A stretch of DNA of 40,675 nt from Gammaproteobacteria bacterium (GCA_016194665.1 JACQBD010000079.1:1-40675); one strand, 5' to 3'. Shown: positions 1 to 10,484, numbered from the stretch's first letter. Notes: generated from the letters alone by a model not told the origin. Numbers and translations are program-made.

Positions 1-885
1 GATCTCGGCGGCACCAAAACCGAAGGCGTGGTCATGGACGATGCCGGAAATATTCTTGTGCGCGAGCGCCGCCCCACGCCGCAGGCCGAAGGTTACTCGG
101 CCATCTTAAAAAATATTCACGCCTTAGTTCACGATCTCGAAGTGAAATCAGGACAGCGTGGCAACGTAGGTATCGGCACACCCGGCGCCGTTTCCACGCG
201 CACCGGTTTGCTTAAAAACTCCAACACCGTGTGTTTAAACGGCAAACCCATTCAAGACGATCTGGAAAAAATTCTGGCGCGTCCGGTGCGCATCGCCAAC
301 GACGCTAATTGTTTCGCGCTCTCCGAAGCGCGCGATGGCGCGGGACAAAACGCCGACGTGGTATTTGGCGTTATTCTCGGCACCGGCGTCGGCGGCGGAA
401 TTGTATTTCATGGCAAGCTGCACGCAGGCGTGCAACACATCGCCGGTGAATGGGGGCACAATGTTCTCGAAGCCGATGGACCGTCTTGTTATTGCGGCAA
501 ACGCGGCTGCATAGAAACTTTTCTTTCCGGGCCGGGTCTTATTTTCGACTGGCAGCAACATCACGGCAATAATACTTTCGATGTGCCGACCATCGTGGCC
601 CGCGCTGCTCAAGGCGAGACTGTGGCGGAGGCGGCGATGCAACGTTACCTAGATCGTTTTGGACGCGCTTTGGCAATGGTGATTAATATCCTCGATCCGG
701 ATGTCATCGTCCTCGGCGGCGGTATGTCGAATATTGCGCGCCTGTATACGCATGGCCGTGACCGTGTACAGCGCTACGTCTTTAACGATGAGCTGCGCAC
801 ACAAATTGTACCGAACCGGCACGGCGACAGCTCCGGTGTGCGCGGCGCGGCGCAACTTTGGATGCCCGACGAGGCATCGCGCTAG
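1..885 (+). CDS. ROK family sugar kinase (fructokinase/N-acetylglucosamine kinase-like), 5'-truncated by window edge
   Basis: Frame is open from base 1 (DLGGTKTEGVVMDD phosphate-binding motif before the first listed ATG); GVILGTGVGGGIV, CYCGKRGCIETFLSGPG ROK Zn motif, IVLGGGMSN. Confidence 0.9.
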   Translation, partial: DLGGTKTEGVVMDDAGNILVRERRPTPQAEGYSAILKNIHALVHDLEVKSGQRGNVGIGTPGAVSTRTGLLKNSNTVCLNGKPIQDDLEKILARPVRIANDANCFALSEARDGAGQNADVVFGVILGTGVGGGIVFHGKLHAGVQHIAGEWGHNVLEADGPSCYCGKRGCIETFLSGPGLIFDWQQHHGNNTFDVPTIVARAAQGETVAEAAMQRYLDRFGRALAMVINILDPDVIVLGGGMSNIARLYTHGRDRVQRYVFNDELRTQIVPNRHGDSSGVRGAAQLWMPDEASR

Positions 886-930
886 CTGGGTTATACTGCC
901 ATCCGCTCAGATGATTTTAGGGAGAACAAA

Positions 931-1419
931 ATGAAACGCGCCACTTTATTATTTTTTATGTTCGGATTTGTTGTCGCCGTGTTACAGCCAGCGACGGCGG
1001 CTGATTCTAAACATCTTACACTCTATACGACAAAAAACGATTTCGATTCCGTTAAACAAGACCTTGAAATCGCTATCACCGGCCGCGGTTTGGTCGTGGA
1101 TCACACCTCGCATATCAGTGAAATGCTGGAACGCACCGGCAAAGATCTCGGCATCGCCGCCAAACCTATTTATGGCAAAGCCGAATCGCTGCAATTTTGT
1201 TCCGCCGTGGTTTCGCGCCACACCATGGAAGCCGATCCTTCGAATATTGTTTTCTGCCCCTACATCATCGTGATTTACACTTTGCCGTCGGACCCCAAAA
1301 AAGTTTACGTCGGTTATCGTGAACCGCTTCCAGCCGGCTCCCCGGCTTCGCGCAAAGCCTTAGGTGAAGTTAAAACTTTGCTCGATGGAATTGTGCGCGA
1401 AGCGCTCGGCATGCCTTAA
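931..1419 (+). CDS. DUF302 domain secreted protein
   Basis: Signal peptide (MKRATLLFFMFGFVVAVLQPATAA) followed by DUF302-like sequence (TKNDFDSVKQDLEIAITGRGLVVDHTSHISEML...). Confidence 0.75.
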   Translation: MKRATLLFFMFGFVVAVLQPATAADSKHLTLYTTKNDFDSVKQDLEIAITGRGLVVDHTSHISEMLERTGKDLGIAAKPIYGKAESLQFCSAVVSRHTMEADPSNIVFCPYIIVIYTLPSDPKKVYVGYREPLPAGSPASRKALGEVKTLLDGIVREALGMP

Positions 1420-1568
1420 ATTGTTTCCGTGTTGTTCATTCCATCGCAATACTTTGTAACAACTTGCCATACTCCGTCGCACGATGGAAATCAGGCGGAT
1501 ACATCTTGATGACATAATCTTCGTGTTGAATGCACAGCAGCATTTTTAATTTAACACGGAGATTAATC

Positions 1569-1841
1569 ATGAAAAAATTCCTCAGCGCAACACTCGGATT
1601 TACCGTGCTCATTATGCAGGCGGTCAATCCGACCTCGGCGGATAATAACGCAAACACGACAGAGAGCATGAGCGCAGAACAGAAACAGGCCATGCGCGCT
1701 CAGATGCAACAAAAACAGGCGGAGTGGCAAACTTTGTCTCCGGAACAAAAACAAGCCAAACGCAAGACTATGCGCGAACGCATGCAGGCTATGCGAAACA
1801 TGCAAGGCGCTGCGTCTCAGCGCCAACCGTCAAATAAATAA
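1569..1841 (+). CDS. small secreted Gln/Lys/Met-rich protein of unknown function
   Basis: ATG at 1569 (MKKFLSATLGFTVLIMQAVNPTSA signal peptide), upstream AGGA-like sequence (acggagatt); hydrophilic MSAEQKQAMRAQMQQKQAEW.. helix. Confidence 0.6.
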   Translation: MKKFLSATLGFTVLIMQAVNPTSADNNANTTESMSAEQKQAMRAQMQQKQAEWQTLSPEQKQAKRKTMRERMQAMRNMQGAASQRQPSNK

Positions 1842-1865
1842 CTCTCATCTATAATTTTCTAGGCA

Positions 1866-3725
1866 ATGCGGGTGTCCCAAGATCATGTGAATAGTTTGCA
1901 GCGATGGTTAATCGCGGCTTGGCTATTGGCATGCAGCAGCGCGAGTTACAGCGAAACCAATACTCCTAGCGTGACGGCGCCGACCGAACCCGTCACCATC
2001 ACACTAATTCATTACAACGATTTGCATGCGCATCTCACCGCGCATGCCGATCGTGTGCCGGACGCCAAGCTCGGCGAATATGCGACGAATACAAAACTGG
2101 TGGAACGCGGAGGGTTGGCGCGTATCGCGACTCTTATTAAACGCCTGCGTGCCGAGAATCCGAATTCGGTGCTCATGAACATCGGCGATACATTTCATGG
2201 CGGCGTTGAAGCATTGTTCACTTTAGGCAACGCCGTCGTCGATCCGGTCAACGCTCTCGGTATCGATATCGGCGTGCCGGGGAATTGGGATTACGCCTAT
2301 GGTCCGTTGGTGACACGTTTGCGCTACGCCTCGCTCATGCCAGCCGAACAAAGAATGTTGGGCATGGCCTCCGACATGATGATGTCGACGATGTCCATCA
2401 AACGTCCCAATTATCAGAATCTTGCCGCCAATGTCAGCTACACCATGCCCTTCTTCAAAGCCGGCAAACCATTCTTACCGGCAACGTGGATGACGCAGCG
2501 CGCCGGCATCAAACTAGGTTTCATCGGCCTCAGCTCCGATATCGTGCCGCAGATGTCGCCGACGCTGGCCATGGGCTTGGCTTTCCTACAAGGCGAGGAC
2601 AATTATAAAAAACTCGTGACCCAACATGCGCAAGCTTTGCGCGCGCAAGGTGCACAACTTGTTTTCGTCATGAGCGAACTTGGCATACACAAAGACAAGC
2701 GCCTCGCCGATTTGTTGGCGCCGGGATTGGTGAATGTTTTTTTCTCCGCACACACGCATGAAGCTACTTTTACTCCGCTGGTTTCCGCGAGCGGCGCTTT
2801 GGTGGTGGAAGCCGGCAATGACGGTTATGTCGGGCGCATGAACGTTACGTTAAAATCAAAACAAACGCCGAGTTTTAACTGGCTGCTGTTGCCGGTGGAT
2901 AACCGCCTGCCGGAAAATCCGGCGATGAAAACTTTGGTGGATACCGCACGTGCACCATTTCTCGCGCCGCATCCCAACATCAAGCTGCCGATGCCCTACG
3001 CCGACGTCACGCTGACACAAGCCATTACTACCGTCGTCGGTCATAGCAAGGGCGCGCTCGACCGACGTCAAGCTTTGGAAAATACTTTCAATCGCGTATT
3101 CGCCGACGCTCTGCGTCAACGCGCCGATACACAATTGGCAATGACACCGGGTTTCCGCTTCGACAGCATAATTGGCGCGCAGGGTGAATTGTTTGAAGAC
3201 GATACCGTCGCCAACGGCGCGATTACGCTCGAAGACGTTTATCGTTTTTTCCCCGTGGTCTATTCATTGGCCACGGCGGAAGTTTCCGGTGAGCGGCTCT
3301 TGCACATCGCCGAACAAAGCTTAACCCAGGTTTATTCCAAAAATGCTTTTAAGCAGAGCGGCGGATGGTTTGAAGGATTTTCAGGGTTAGGATTAAAAAT
3401 AAATATTGCCGGCAATGATAACGCACGCATTAAAGATGCGTGGCTGACGGACGATCAAGCACCGATCGATGCGCAAAGCATTTACACCATCGCCGGCTGT
3501 CAACGTCCTGATGACGGCGCCGGTGTGTTATGCAGCTATAGCGGCTTTAATAAAGTGCAGGCGCTAATCAACCCGGCCACGGGCAAGGCTTGGAACGTAG
3601 CGGATTTATTTATCGACGTCTTAGCCACAGCTCCGTTGGCGGCGGCGGGCAAAAACCGCTTCACGGAACTCAGCCAAACGCCGGTTTGGCCGCAAGCGCC
3701 ATTCGTACAACCGCTCTGGCAATAA
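1866..3725 (+). CDS. bifunctional metallophosphatase/5'-nucleotidase family protein, SoxB-like (paralog 1)
   Basis: ITLIHYNDLHAHL, GDTFHGG, GVPGNWDYAYG, FFSAHTHEA metallophosphoesterase motifs; C-terminal 5'-nucleotidase domain; N-terminal signal-like sequence. Confidence 0.8.
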   Translation: MRVSQDHVNSLQRWLIAAWLLACSSASYSETNTPSVTAPTEPVTITLIHYNDLHAHLTAHADRVPDAKLGEYATNTKLVERGGLARIATLIKRLRAENPNSVLMNIGDTFHGGVEALFTLGNAVVDPVNALGIDIGVPGNWDYAYGPLVTRLRYASLMPAEQRMLGMASDMMMSTMSIKRPNYQNLAANVSYTMPFFKAGKPFLPATWMTQRAGIKLGFIGLSSDIVPQMSPTLAMGLAFLQGEDNYKKLVTQHAQALRAQGAQLVFVMSELGIHKDKRLADLLAPGLVNVFFSAHTHEATFTPLVSASGALVVEAGNDGYVGRMNVTLKSKQTPSFNWLLLPVDNRLPENPAMKTLVDTARAPFLAPHPNIKLPMPYADVTLTQAITTVVGHSKGALDRRQALENTFNRVFADALRQRADTQLAMTPGFRFDSIIGAQGELFEDDTVANGAITLEDVYRFFPVVYSLATAEVSGERLLHIAEQSLTQVYSKNAFKQSGGWFEGFSGLGLKINIAGNDNARIKDAWLTDDQAPIDAQSIYTIAGCQRPDDGAGVLCSYSGFNKVQALINPATGKAWNVADLFIDVLATAPLAAAGKNRFTELSQTPVWPQAPFVQPLWQ

Positions 3726-3831
3726 AATATTCAAATAAAATTTCACCCTTTTCCTGGTTTGGTCTGCCGGCGTTTCTTTTCTAAGATCGAATCAAGGGTA
3801 TACTACGCGCGCGAATCATAACGAGGTGTCC

Positions 3832-5553
3832 ATGCGCGTATCCCGATTTTTACTTTCCACCGTCCGCGAAACCCCGGCGGAAGCCGAAACCATCAGCCAT
3901 CAATTGATGTTGCGCGCCGGCATGATCCGCAAATTGGCCGCCGGTATTTACACCTGGCTGCCTTTGGGTCTGCGGGTGTTGCGCAAGGTGGAAAAAATCG
4001 TGCGCGAGGAAATGAACCGCGCCGGCGCGCAAGAAGTGCTGATGCCGGCGATACAACCGGCGGAATTGTGGCAGGAATCCGGCCGTTGGGATCAGTACGG
4101 TCCGGAGTTGCTGCGCTTAACCGATCGGCACAAACGCGATTTCTGTTTCGGGCCGACGCACGAAGAAGTCATCACCGATCTGATTCGCCGCGAAATCAAA
4201 AGCTACCGGCAGTTGCCGGCGAATTTTTATCAAATCCAAATGAAATTCCGCGATGAAATTCGACCGCGCTTCGGCGTGATGCGCGCGCGGGAATTTCTGA
4301 TGAAGGACGCCTACTCGTTTCATATCGACGCGGCCTCCTTGGAAGAAACGTATCAGCAAATGCACGCCGCGTATTCGCAAATTTTTCAGCGCGTGGGTTT
4401 GGAGTTTCGGCCGGTGGCCGCCGACACCGGCAGCATCGGCGGCAGCAAGTCGCACGAGTTTCATGTGCTGGCCGATTCCGGCGAAGACGCCATCGCGATT
4501 TGTTCGAAATGCCAGTACGCCGCCAACGTCGAACTGGCGCAAGCGCTGCCGCCGATGGGCAAGCGCGCCGCGCCGGGCAAGCCGATGCAAACGCTGGACA
4601 CGCCGGGACAACACAGCATCGAGCAAGTCAGTAAATTCCTGAAAGTGGATCCAAAACAAACGCTGAAGACCTTGCTGGTCAAAGGCACCGGCGGCGTGAT
4701 TGCGCTGGTGCTGCGCGGCGATCACGAATTAAACGAAATCAAAGCCGCGAAACTGCCGCAAGTCGTCAAGCCATTGGTGTTCGTGACGCCGGGCGAAGTC
4801 GAGTTGGCGGCCGGCTGCGAACCGGGCTCGATCGGACCGGTGGGCTTAAAAATTCCGGTGATCGCGGATGAATCCGCGGCGCGCCTAGCCGATTTTGTTT
4901 GCGGCGCGAATGTCTCCGGCAAACATTTAATAAATGTAAATTGGGGCCGCGACGCCGCCGAACCCATCGTCATGGATATTCGTAAAGTGGTCGACGGCGA
5001 TCCGTGCCCGGATGCAAGCGCGAGTCAATGCAGCGGCGTGCTGTCCATCCGCCGTGGTATCGAAGTCGGACATATCTTTCAGCTCGGCACCAAATACAGC
5101 GAAGCCATGCAAGCCACGGTGTTGGACGAAGCCGGTCAAAACGTCGTCATGCCCATGGGCTGTTATGGCATTGGCGTGTCGCGCGTGGTGGCCGCCGCGA
5201 TCGAACAAAATCACGATACCAACGGCATCCTCTGGCCCGATAGCATCGCGCCGTTTCACTTGGCGTTGGTGCCGATCGGCTATCGCAAATCCGCCGCGGT
5301 GCGCGAGACGATCGATCGACTTTATGCTGAATTAACGCAAGCCGGTTTCGAGGTTCTACTCGATGATCGCGACGAACGCCCCGGCGTCATCTTTGCGGAC
5401 ATGGATTTGACTGGCATCCCGCATCGTTTGGTGCTGGGTGAAAAAGGCTTGGCGAAAGGCATGATTGAATACAAAGGCCGGCGCGATAAACAAGTGCGTG
5501 AACTGCCGCTGGAAAAAATTCTCGAAACGATGCGCGAAAATATAAAACTTTAA
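3832..5553 (+). CDS. proS: prolyl-tRNA synthetase
   Basis: [65 protein letters not shown]; bacterial type with YbaK-like insertion and C-terminal anticodon-binding domain. Confidence 0.97.
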   Translation: MRVSRFLLSTVRETPAEAETISHQLMLRAGMIRKLAAGIYTWLPLGLRVLRKVEKIVREEMNRAGAQEVLMPAIQPAELWQESGRWDQYGPELLRLTDRHKRDFCFGPTHEEVITDLIRREIKSYRQLPANFYQIQMKFRDEIRPRFGVMRAREFLMKDAYSFHIDAASLEETYQQMHAAYSQIFQRVGLEFRPVAADTGSIGGSKSHEFHVLADSGEDAIAICSKCQYAANVELAQALPPMGKRAAPGKPMQTLDTPGQHSIEQVSKFLKVDPKQTLKTLLVKGTGGVIALVLRGDHELNEIKAAKLPQVVKPLVFVTPGEVELAAGCEPGSIGPVGLKIPVIADESAARLADFVCGANVSGKHLINVNWGRDAAEPIVMDIRKVVDGDPCPDASASQCSGVLSIRRGIEVGHIFQLGTKYSEAMQATVLDEAGQNVVMPMGCYGIGVSRVVAAAIEQNHDTNGILWPDSIAPFHLALVPIGYRKSAAVRETIDRLYAELTQAGFEVLLDDRDERPGVIFADMDLTGIPHRLVLGEKGLAKGMIEYKGRRDKQVRELPLEKILETMRENIKL

Positions 5554-5564
5554 TCAAGAACTGA

Positions 5565-6458
5565 TTACGTTTTCACCGCGGTCGAAAGCAGCAATAACCC
5601 TAGGCGATTAAACAGCGGTAGTTTTTCGACGACGCGCGAATAAAATTTTCCCAGTCGCTGGAATCGCCCGAGGTAAGGCAAGGAAACGCAAATAGAATTA
5701 AGCGTGGCGTTCGGGAAATACGCGGTCAATTCTTGTTTTAAACTCGCCGGCGTAAACGTCTGATAAAAAATTCCATTCTTATACCGATCGGCGGTGGGCA
5801 AACGTTTAAGCACGCGCCGCAAATGTTGATGATGCGCGCTCAAAACATATTTACCCTGCGGCTTAAGCGCTGTATGCACCACTTGAGTGGAAGTCAGGCG
5901 AATCGCGCGCGTGGGCAAATTGGAATAAAGCGTGGACAACGCCGCATCGAAACTGGCGGGCCGCAGCTGTAATTGATTTACGTCGGCACGCACGAATCCG
6001 ACATGGCATTGATCGGCGGTTAGCGTTTGCGCATTGACGCGCAGTGATTCCGCCGAAAAATCCAGCGCCAGCACTTTATCGAAACGCCGCACCAGCTCGC
6101 GCGTAAAACGTCCCGTACCGCAGCCCAGTTCCAATATGACGCGTCCCTGGCCGTCGCCGAGACAGGCTAAGGTCGCTTCAATCTCCCTGGCGTCCTCTAC
6201 TCCCAGGGAAGGAACGGACGCGGAGGTCTTGGCTTTGGCATCGCGTACCTGCATCTCCAGTTGACTGCGCGTATCTTCAAGCGACGTGGTCGCCAGTAAA
6301 TCGAGTATTCCTTGCTGAATTTGATAACGCCGGCCGCAAGTGCTGCAACGGACTTGTCCATCCGTTATAAATTCGGCGTCGCTCGCGCCGTCCACCGACA
6401 ACGCGCCGGCATCGCTGCTGCATCGAACGTAATGGAGCAGTTCTATTGGAAATGGCAT
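5565..6458 (-). CDS. SAM-dependent class I methyltransferase with N-terminal Trm112-like zinc segment
   Basis: CSTCGRRYQIQQGILDLL segment; VILELGCGTGRFTRELVRRFDKVLALDFSAESL motif I/II. Confidence 0.85.
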   Translation of the reverse strand: MPFPIELLHYVRCSSDAGALSVDGASDAEFITDGQVRCSTCGRRYQIQQGILDLLATTSLEDTRSQLEMQVRDAKAKTSASVPSLGVEDAREIEATLACLGDGQGRVILELGCGTGRFTRELVRRFDKVLALDFSAESLRVNAQTLTADQCHVGFVRADVNQLQLRPASFDAALSTLYSNLPTRAIRLTSTQVVHTALKPQGKYVLSAHHQHLRRVLKRLPTADRYKNGIFYQTFTPASLKQELTAYFPNATLNSICVSLPYLGRFQRLGKFYSRVVEKLPLFNRLGLLLLSTAVKT

Positions 6459-6488
6459 GTCACTTTCCTTGGACGAAGTTGGCTTAAT

Positions 6489-8696
6489 TTAATGCGCTTG
6501 GCGGCGCACTTGCGTGACGTTTGGAATCTGATCGAGCAGCGCCAACACCCGGCTTAAAGTTTCAATATTGCGGATTTCAAGCGTGAAAGTCATGTGTGCC
6601 ACGTTATTCTTGTCGGTCACGGTATTCACTCCGATTACATTAATTTTTTCGTTGGCCAACAAAGAAGTAATGTCGCGCAACAGGCCGCCGCGATCGTGCG
6701 CGATGACTTCGATCTTGACCGGATACACTTGATCGGTCTTATCGCCCCAGCTGACTTCGATCAGGCGCTCGTTGTGCTCATCGTGGTGACGTAAAGCGTT
6801 GATGCAATCTTGCCGATGCACGGTAACGCCCTGCCCGTGTGTAATAAAACCGACGATGGCGTCGCCCGGCACCGGATTGCAGCATTTCGCCATGCGCGTG
6901 AGCAGATTGCCTATGCCTTGAATAATGACGCCGGAAGATTTGCGCGTCGTACTCGGTGGGCGCGGGATCGCCACCGGGCGTTCGATTTTTAACGCGGTTT
7001 CGGTAAATTCTTGCACCGCTGTCATGAGCTGCCCCGGTTTAATATCGCCGCGACCGACCGCCGCCAGAAAATCTTCGGCGCGATGATATTGAAACCGTTG
7101 CGCCAGCTTTTCATAATTAATGTCGCCAATGCCGAGACGATGAAATTCGCGTTCCAGCACGCTGCGGCCTGCGGCCACGCTGGTCTCATGATTCTGCTCG
7201 CGGAACCAATGATTGACGCGGGTGCGCGCTTTCGACGTATGCAGATAGCCCAAATGCGGCGACAACCAATCGCGCGACGGTCCGCCTTCTTTCACGGTTA
7301 AAATTTCCACCCGGTCACCGGTCTTCAAGACATAAGTTAACGACACCATATGGCCGTTGGCTTTGGCCCCGCGGCAACGATGGCCGATGTCGGTGTGAAT
7401 GTGATACGCAAAATCGAGCGGCGTGGAACCGGCGGGTAAATCGACGATGTTGCCCTTGGGCGTGAACACATACACGCGTTCGCCGAACACTTCCGATTTG
7501 AATTGGTCGACGAAATCGGCGGCTTCGGCGACTTCGTCTTTCCATTCGAGCAAGCTGCGCAACCAGGCGATCTTAGCGTCGTAACTTTTGTCGGCGCGCA
7601 CGCCTTCTTTGTAGCGCCAATGCGCCGCCACGCCGAGCTCGGATTGGTCGTGCATATCGCGCGTGCGAATTTGGACCTCTACGGTTTTTCCTTCCGCACC
7701 AATCACCGCCGTATGAATCGAACGATAGCTGTTCTCCTTGGGCGTGGCGATGTAGTCATCGAATTCTCCCGGCACGTGCTGCCACAGCGAATGCACCACG
7801 CCTAAGGCGGCGTAACAATCGCGTATATCCTGCACCAGCACCCGCACCGCGCGCATGTCAAAAATTTTCTCGAAGTCTTTATCTTTCTTCTGCATCTTGC
7901 GCCAAATGCCGTAGATGTGTTTCGGTCGGCCGCTTATTTCGGCTTTAATGCCGGCCGCGATCAATTCCTGCGCGAGTTTGTCGATGAAACGAGCGATATA
8001 CGCTTCGCGATCGGCGCGTTGCTCGGCGATCAAGCCGACGATGCGCTGATATTCCACCGGTTCCAAATAACGAAACGCCAAATCCTCCAGCTCCCATTTC
8101 ATCTGCCAGATACCCAAACGATTGGCGAGCGGCGCAAAGATATCCAAGGTTTCGCGCGCGATGCGTTTTTGTTTTTCTGGCGTTAGCGATGCGAGCGTGC
8201 GCATATTGTGCAGCCGGTCGGCGAGCTTGATGAACACCACGCGCACATCTTCAGCCATGGCCAGCAACATCTTACGCAGGCTTTCGGCTTGCGCCTGATC
8301 GCGGCGCGAGCCTTCTGGGCGGCTTTGGAATTCTTGGATGACTTTCATTTTGGTGACGCCATCTACCAAACTGGCGATACGCGTGCCGAATTTTTGGCGC
8401 AGCTCATCCAGAACCACGCCGGTGTCTTCGACCACGTCGTGTAAAATCGCCGCCGCCAGGGTCTCATGATCCAATCCCAGCTCGGCGAGAATCTTGGCGA
8501 CCGCCAGCGAATGCTGAACGTAGGGCTCACCGGACGCGCGTGTTTGTCCGGCGTGCGCTTGCTGCGCTAGCAAAACCGCGCGACGCAATACTTCTTTTTC
8601 TTCTTTGGAACGCTCTGGCGTTAATGCTGCGAGCCAAGCTTCGACGTTAAGCTCAGTCGGCTTGTTGGCAGTGGCAGGATGCGTGAGTTTAGCCAT
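6489..8696 (-). CDS. relA: GTP pyrophosphokinase, RelA-type (p)ppGpp synthetase with HD domain
   Basis: GRPKHIYGIWRKMQKK, EFDDYIATPKENSYRSIHTAV, TGS (RVYVFTPKGNIVDLPAGSTPLDFAYHIHTDIGHRCRGAK) and ACT domains; start chosen at MAKLTHP with AAGGA upstream. Confidence 0.93.
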   Translation of the reverse strand: MAKLTHPATANKPTELNVEAWLAALTPERSKEEKEVLRRAVLLAQQAHAGQTRASGEPYVQHSLAVAKILAELGLDHETLAAAILHDVVEDTGVVLDELRQKFGTRIASLVDGVTKMKVIQEFQSRPEGSRRDQAQAESLRKMLLAMAEDVRVVFIKLADRLHNMRTLASLTPEKQKRIARETLDIFAPLANRLGIWQMKWELEDLAFRYLEPVEYQRIVGLIAEQRADREAYIARFIDKLAQELIAAGIKAEISGRPKHIYGIWRKMQKKDKDFEKIFDMRAVRVLVQDIRDCYAALGVVHSLWQHVPGEFDDYIATPKENSYRSIHTAVIGAEGKTVEVQIRTRDMHDQSELGVAAHWRYKEGVRADKSYDAKIAWLRSLLEWKDEVAEAADFVDQFKSEVFGERVYVFTPKGNIVDLPAGSTPLDFAYHIHTDIGHRCRGAKANGHMVSLTYVLKTGDRVEILTVKEGGPSRDWLSPHLGYLHTSKARTRVNHWFREQNHETSVAAGRSVLEREFHRLGIGDINYEKLAQRFQYHRAEDFLAAVGRGDIKPGQLMTAVQEFTETALKIERPVAIPRPPSTTRKSSGVIIQGIGNLLTRMAKCCNPVPGDAIVGFITHGQGVTVHRQDCINALRHHDEHNERLIEVSWGDKTDQVYPVKIEVIAHDRGGLLRDITSLLANEKINVIGVNTVTDKNNVAHMTFTLEIRNIETLSRVLALLDQIPNVTQVRRQAH

Positions 8697-8803
8697 GCAT
8701 GAAATCCTTAGCATTTCTTGCCGGTATTAATGGGGTCGGCGCGACGAAGTTTAATGCCTATAATTCCAGTATAACCATGTCATCCGCTTCTTAGCTATTA
8801 ACC

Positions 8804-9430
8804 ATGCCAGCACCCAATGCAAAAATGACCGGGGTAAAATTTTTTTGCGCGCTGCTAGTCTTCTATTTCGCTATAGCGCTGAATCCGGCTAATGGCGCGC
8901 TGGCTACGCCATCGCCCACCGCCGCGCCCAGCGAGGTCGTCGAACCGGAGTTGCGCGCCCTCGTCAAACAAGCGGCCTTGCAAACCGACAGTTTTAACGA
9001 TCGCTTCGACGGCGAAGTGTGGTTGGCGGATATGTCGCGGCGGCTGGAAAAGCGCGTACCCGACCCGCGTTACCGCGTGGAATTATTACGTCACGTGCAT
9101 TACGAGGCGCACCGCGCCGGACTCACGCCCGAGGTGGTGTTAGCGGTAATCGACGTCGAAAGTAATTTCAATCAATACGCGATCTCGGTCGCCGGGGCGC
9201 GCGGTTTAATGCAAGTCATGCCTTTTTGGTTAAAAGAAATCGGCAAAAGCGGCGATAGTTTATTCCGCGTGCAAACCAATCTACGTCTGGGCTGCACCAT
9301 TTTGAAATTTTACTTGGACAAAGAAAAAGGCAACTTGCACGCGGCGCTCAAGCGTTACAACGGCACACGTGAACGCACGTACTCGCTGAAAGTGGATAAG
9401 GCGCTCAAAACGCGTTGGTTTCGACAGTAA
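8804..9430 (+). CDS. lytic transglycosylase (SLT domain) with signal peptide
   Basis: EVVLAVIDVESNFNQYAISVAGARGLMQVMPFWLKEIG...LGCTILKFYLDKEKGNLHAALKRYNGT. Confidence 0.88.
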   Translation: MPAPNAKMTGVKFFCALLVFYFAIALNPANGALATPSPTAAPSEVVEPELRALVKQAALQTDSFNDRFDGEVWLADMSRRLEKRVPDPRYRVELLRHVHYEAHRAGLTPEVVLAVIDVESNFNQYAISVAGARGLMQVMPFWLKEIGKSGDSLFRVQTNLRLGCTILKFYLDKEKGNLHAALKRYNGTRERTYSLKVDKALKTRWFRQ

Positions 9431-9431
9431 T

Positions 9432-9704
9432 TTATCCGCGTATTGAAAAATCCTCGAATTGCTGCGGTTCCATCTCTTGCGTCACAACTTGAGCGACACG
9501 CGCTTGTGTCGGACCTTGGCGCAACCATTGCTCTAATTCTTTCAGTTGCGCTTCATCGCCGCAGGCAAGCACTTCCACACTCCCATCAGCCAGGTTGCGC
9601 ACCCAACCGGTAACGCCCAAACGCCGCGCCGTGGCTTCGGTCGAGGCGCGGAAGAACACGCCTTGCACGCGTCCTGAAATAATAAATTGCCGGCAGCGGT
9701 TCAT
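9432..9704 (-). CDS. acyP: acylphosphatase
   Basis: [43 protein letters not shown]. Confidence 0.95.
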   Translation of the reverse strand: MNRCRQFIISGRVQGVFFRASTEATARRLGVTGWVRNLADGSVEVLACGDEAQLKELEQWLRQGPTQARVAQVVTQEMEPQQFEDFSIRG

Positions 9705-9724
9705 GTCAACGTGGCAATCGAGGT

Positions 9725-9866
9725 AAATAGGGAAACTTTAAAAATCCCCTCTCCCTCCGGGAGAGGGTTAGGGTGAGGGGAAGTTTAACACAATGAATTT
9801 ATTGCCCCCTCATCCCTACCTTCTCCCGGAGGGAGAAGGAGTTTTAATTTTTAGGGGTTCCCTTAA
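9725..9866. repeat. BIME/MITE-like intergenic element (two inverted REP-like palindromes, imperfect outer inverted repeat)
   Basis: CCCCTCTCCCTCCGGGAGAGGGTTAGGGTGAGGGG ... CCCCTCATCCCTACCTTCTCCCGGAGGGAGAAGG; outer arms aaatagggaaactttaaaaat / atttttaggggttccct. Confidence 0.8.
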
Positions 9867-10387
9867 TTTTTGGAGATTTTTTTATTTGCGGGCTTCTGAT
9901 GCTTTTTTTCCAAATCGCGCAGAATATTCTCCGCTTGCTCCTGCGTGACCGGGCCGATGCGCTGCGTCAAAAATTTTCCATCCGGAGAAAAGAAATAATA
10001 GGTAGGCGTACCGATAAACGTGCCGTTGCCGAGTTGCGCGGCGTCTTCGGCGCTGCCGATCAGATTCGGGAAGTTCAGACTTTGATCGGTCACAAAACCC
10101 TGGGCTTTGTCGCGATTGGCGTAGCCGTCGACCGACAAACCCAACACAGTGGCGTCCTTGTTACGGTGCTCGTCGTGAAAAAATGTCATGTGATAAATAT
10201 CGCGCCGACAGATCGGGCAATCGGCCGACCATATGGCAACGACGGTCCACTTTCCGTGACCGATGAACTCGTTCACGTTTCGGTCCTTGCCGGTGAAATC
10301 CTTAAACACCCGATCGGGAGCGGCGGCCAGCGCCAGCAGCGGCGCCAGGCATAACATCACGACTAATAAGCGGATACGTGGCAGCAC
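9863..10387 (-). CDS. TlpA-like thioredoxin-fold protein with signal peptide
   Basis: Signal peptide; WTVVAIWSADCPICRRDIYHM (CxxC), GTPTYYFFSPDGKF cis-Pro. Confidence 0.85.
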   Translation of the reverse strand: MLPRIRLLVVMLCLAPLLALAAAPDRVFKDFTGKDRNVNEFIGHGKWTVVAIWSADCPICRRDIYHMTFFHDEHRNKDATVLGLSVDGYANRDKAQGFVTDQSLNFPNLIGSAEDAAQLGNGTFIGTPTYYFFSPDGKFLTQRIGPVTQEQAENILRDLEKKHQKPANKKISKN

Positions 10388-10484
10388 ATTTGTCTCCCTC
10401 TAACACTCACTATCGATAATCGACTTGCGGATGCAATCCCGCGGCCTGGACTCTATAATTCGTTGCACTAACTTGGAGCGCTCG

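Noticed and set aside
235-642. 135-aa minus-strand ORF in the ROK kinase
   Set aside because: Shadow ORF antisense to conserved ROK motifs.
4117-4725. 202-aa minus-strand ORF inside proS
   Set aside because: Antisense to a strongly conserved gene; His/Arg-rich composition typical of GC-driven shadow ORFs.
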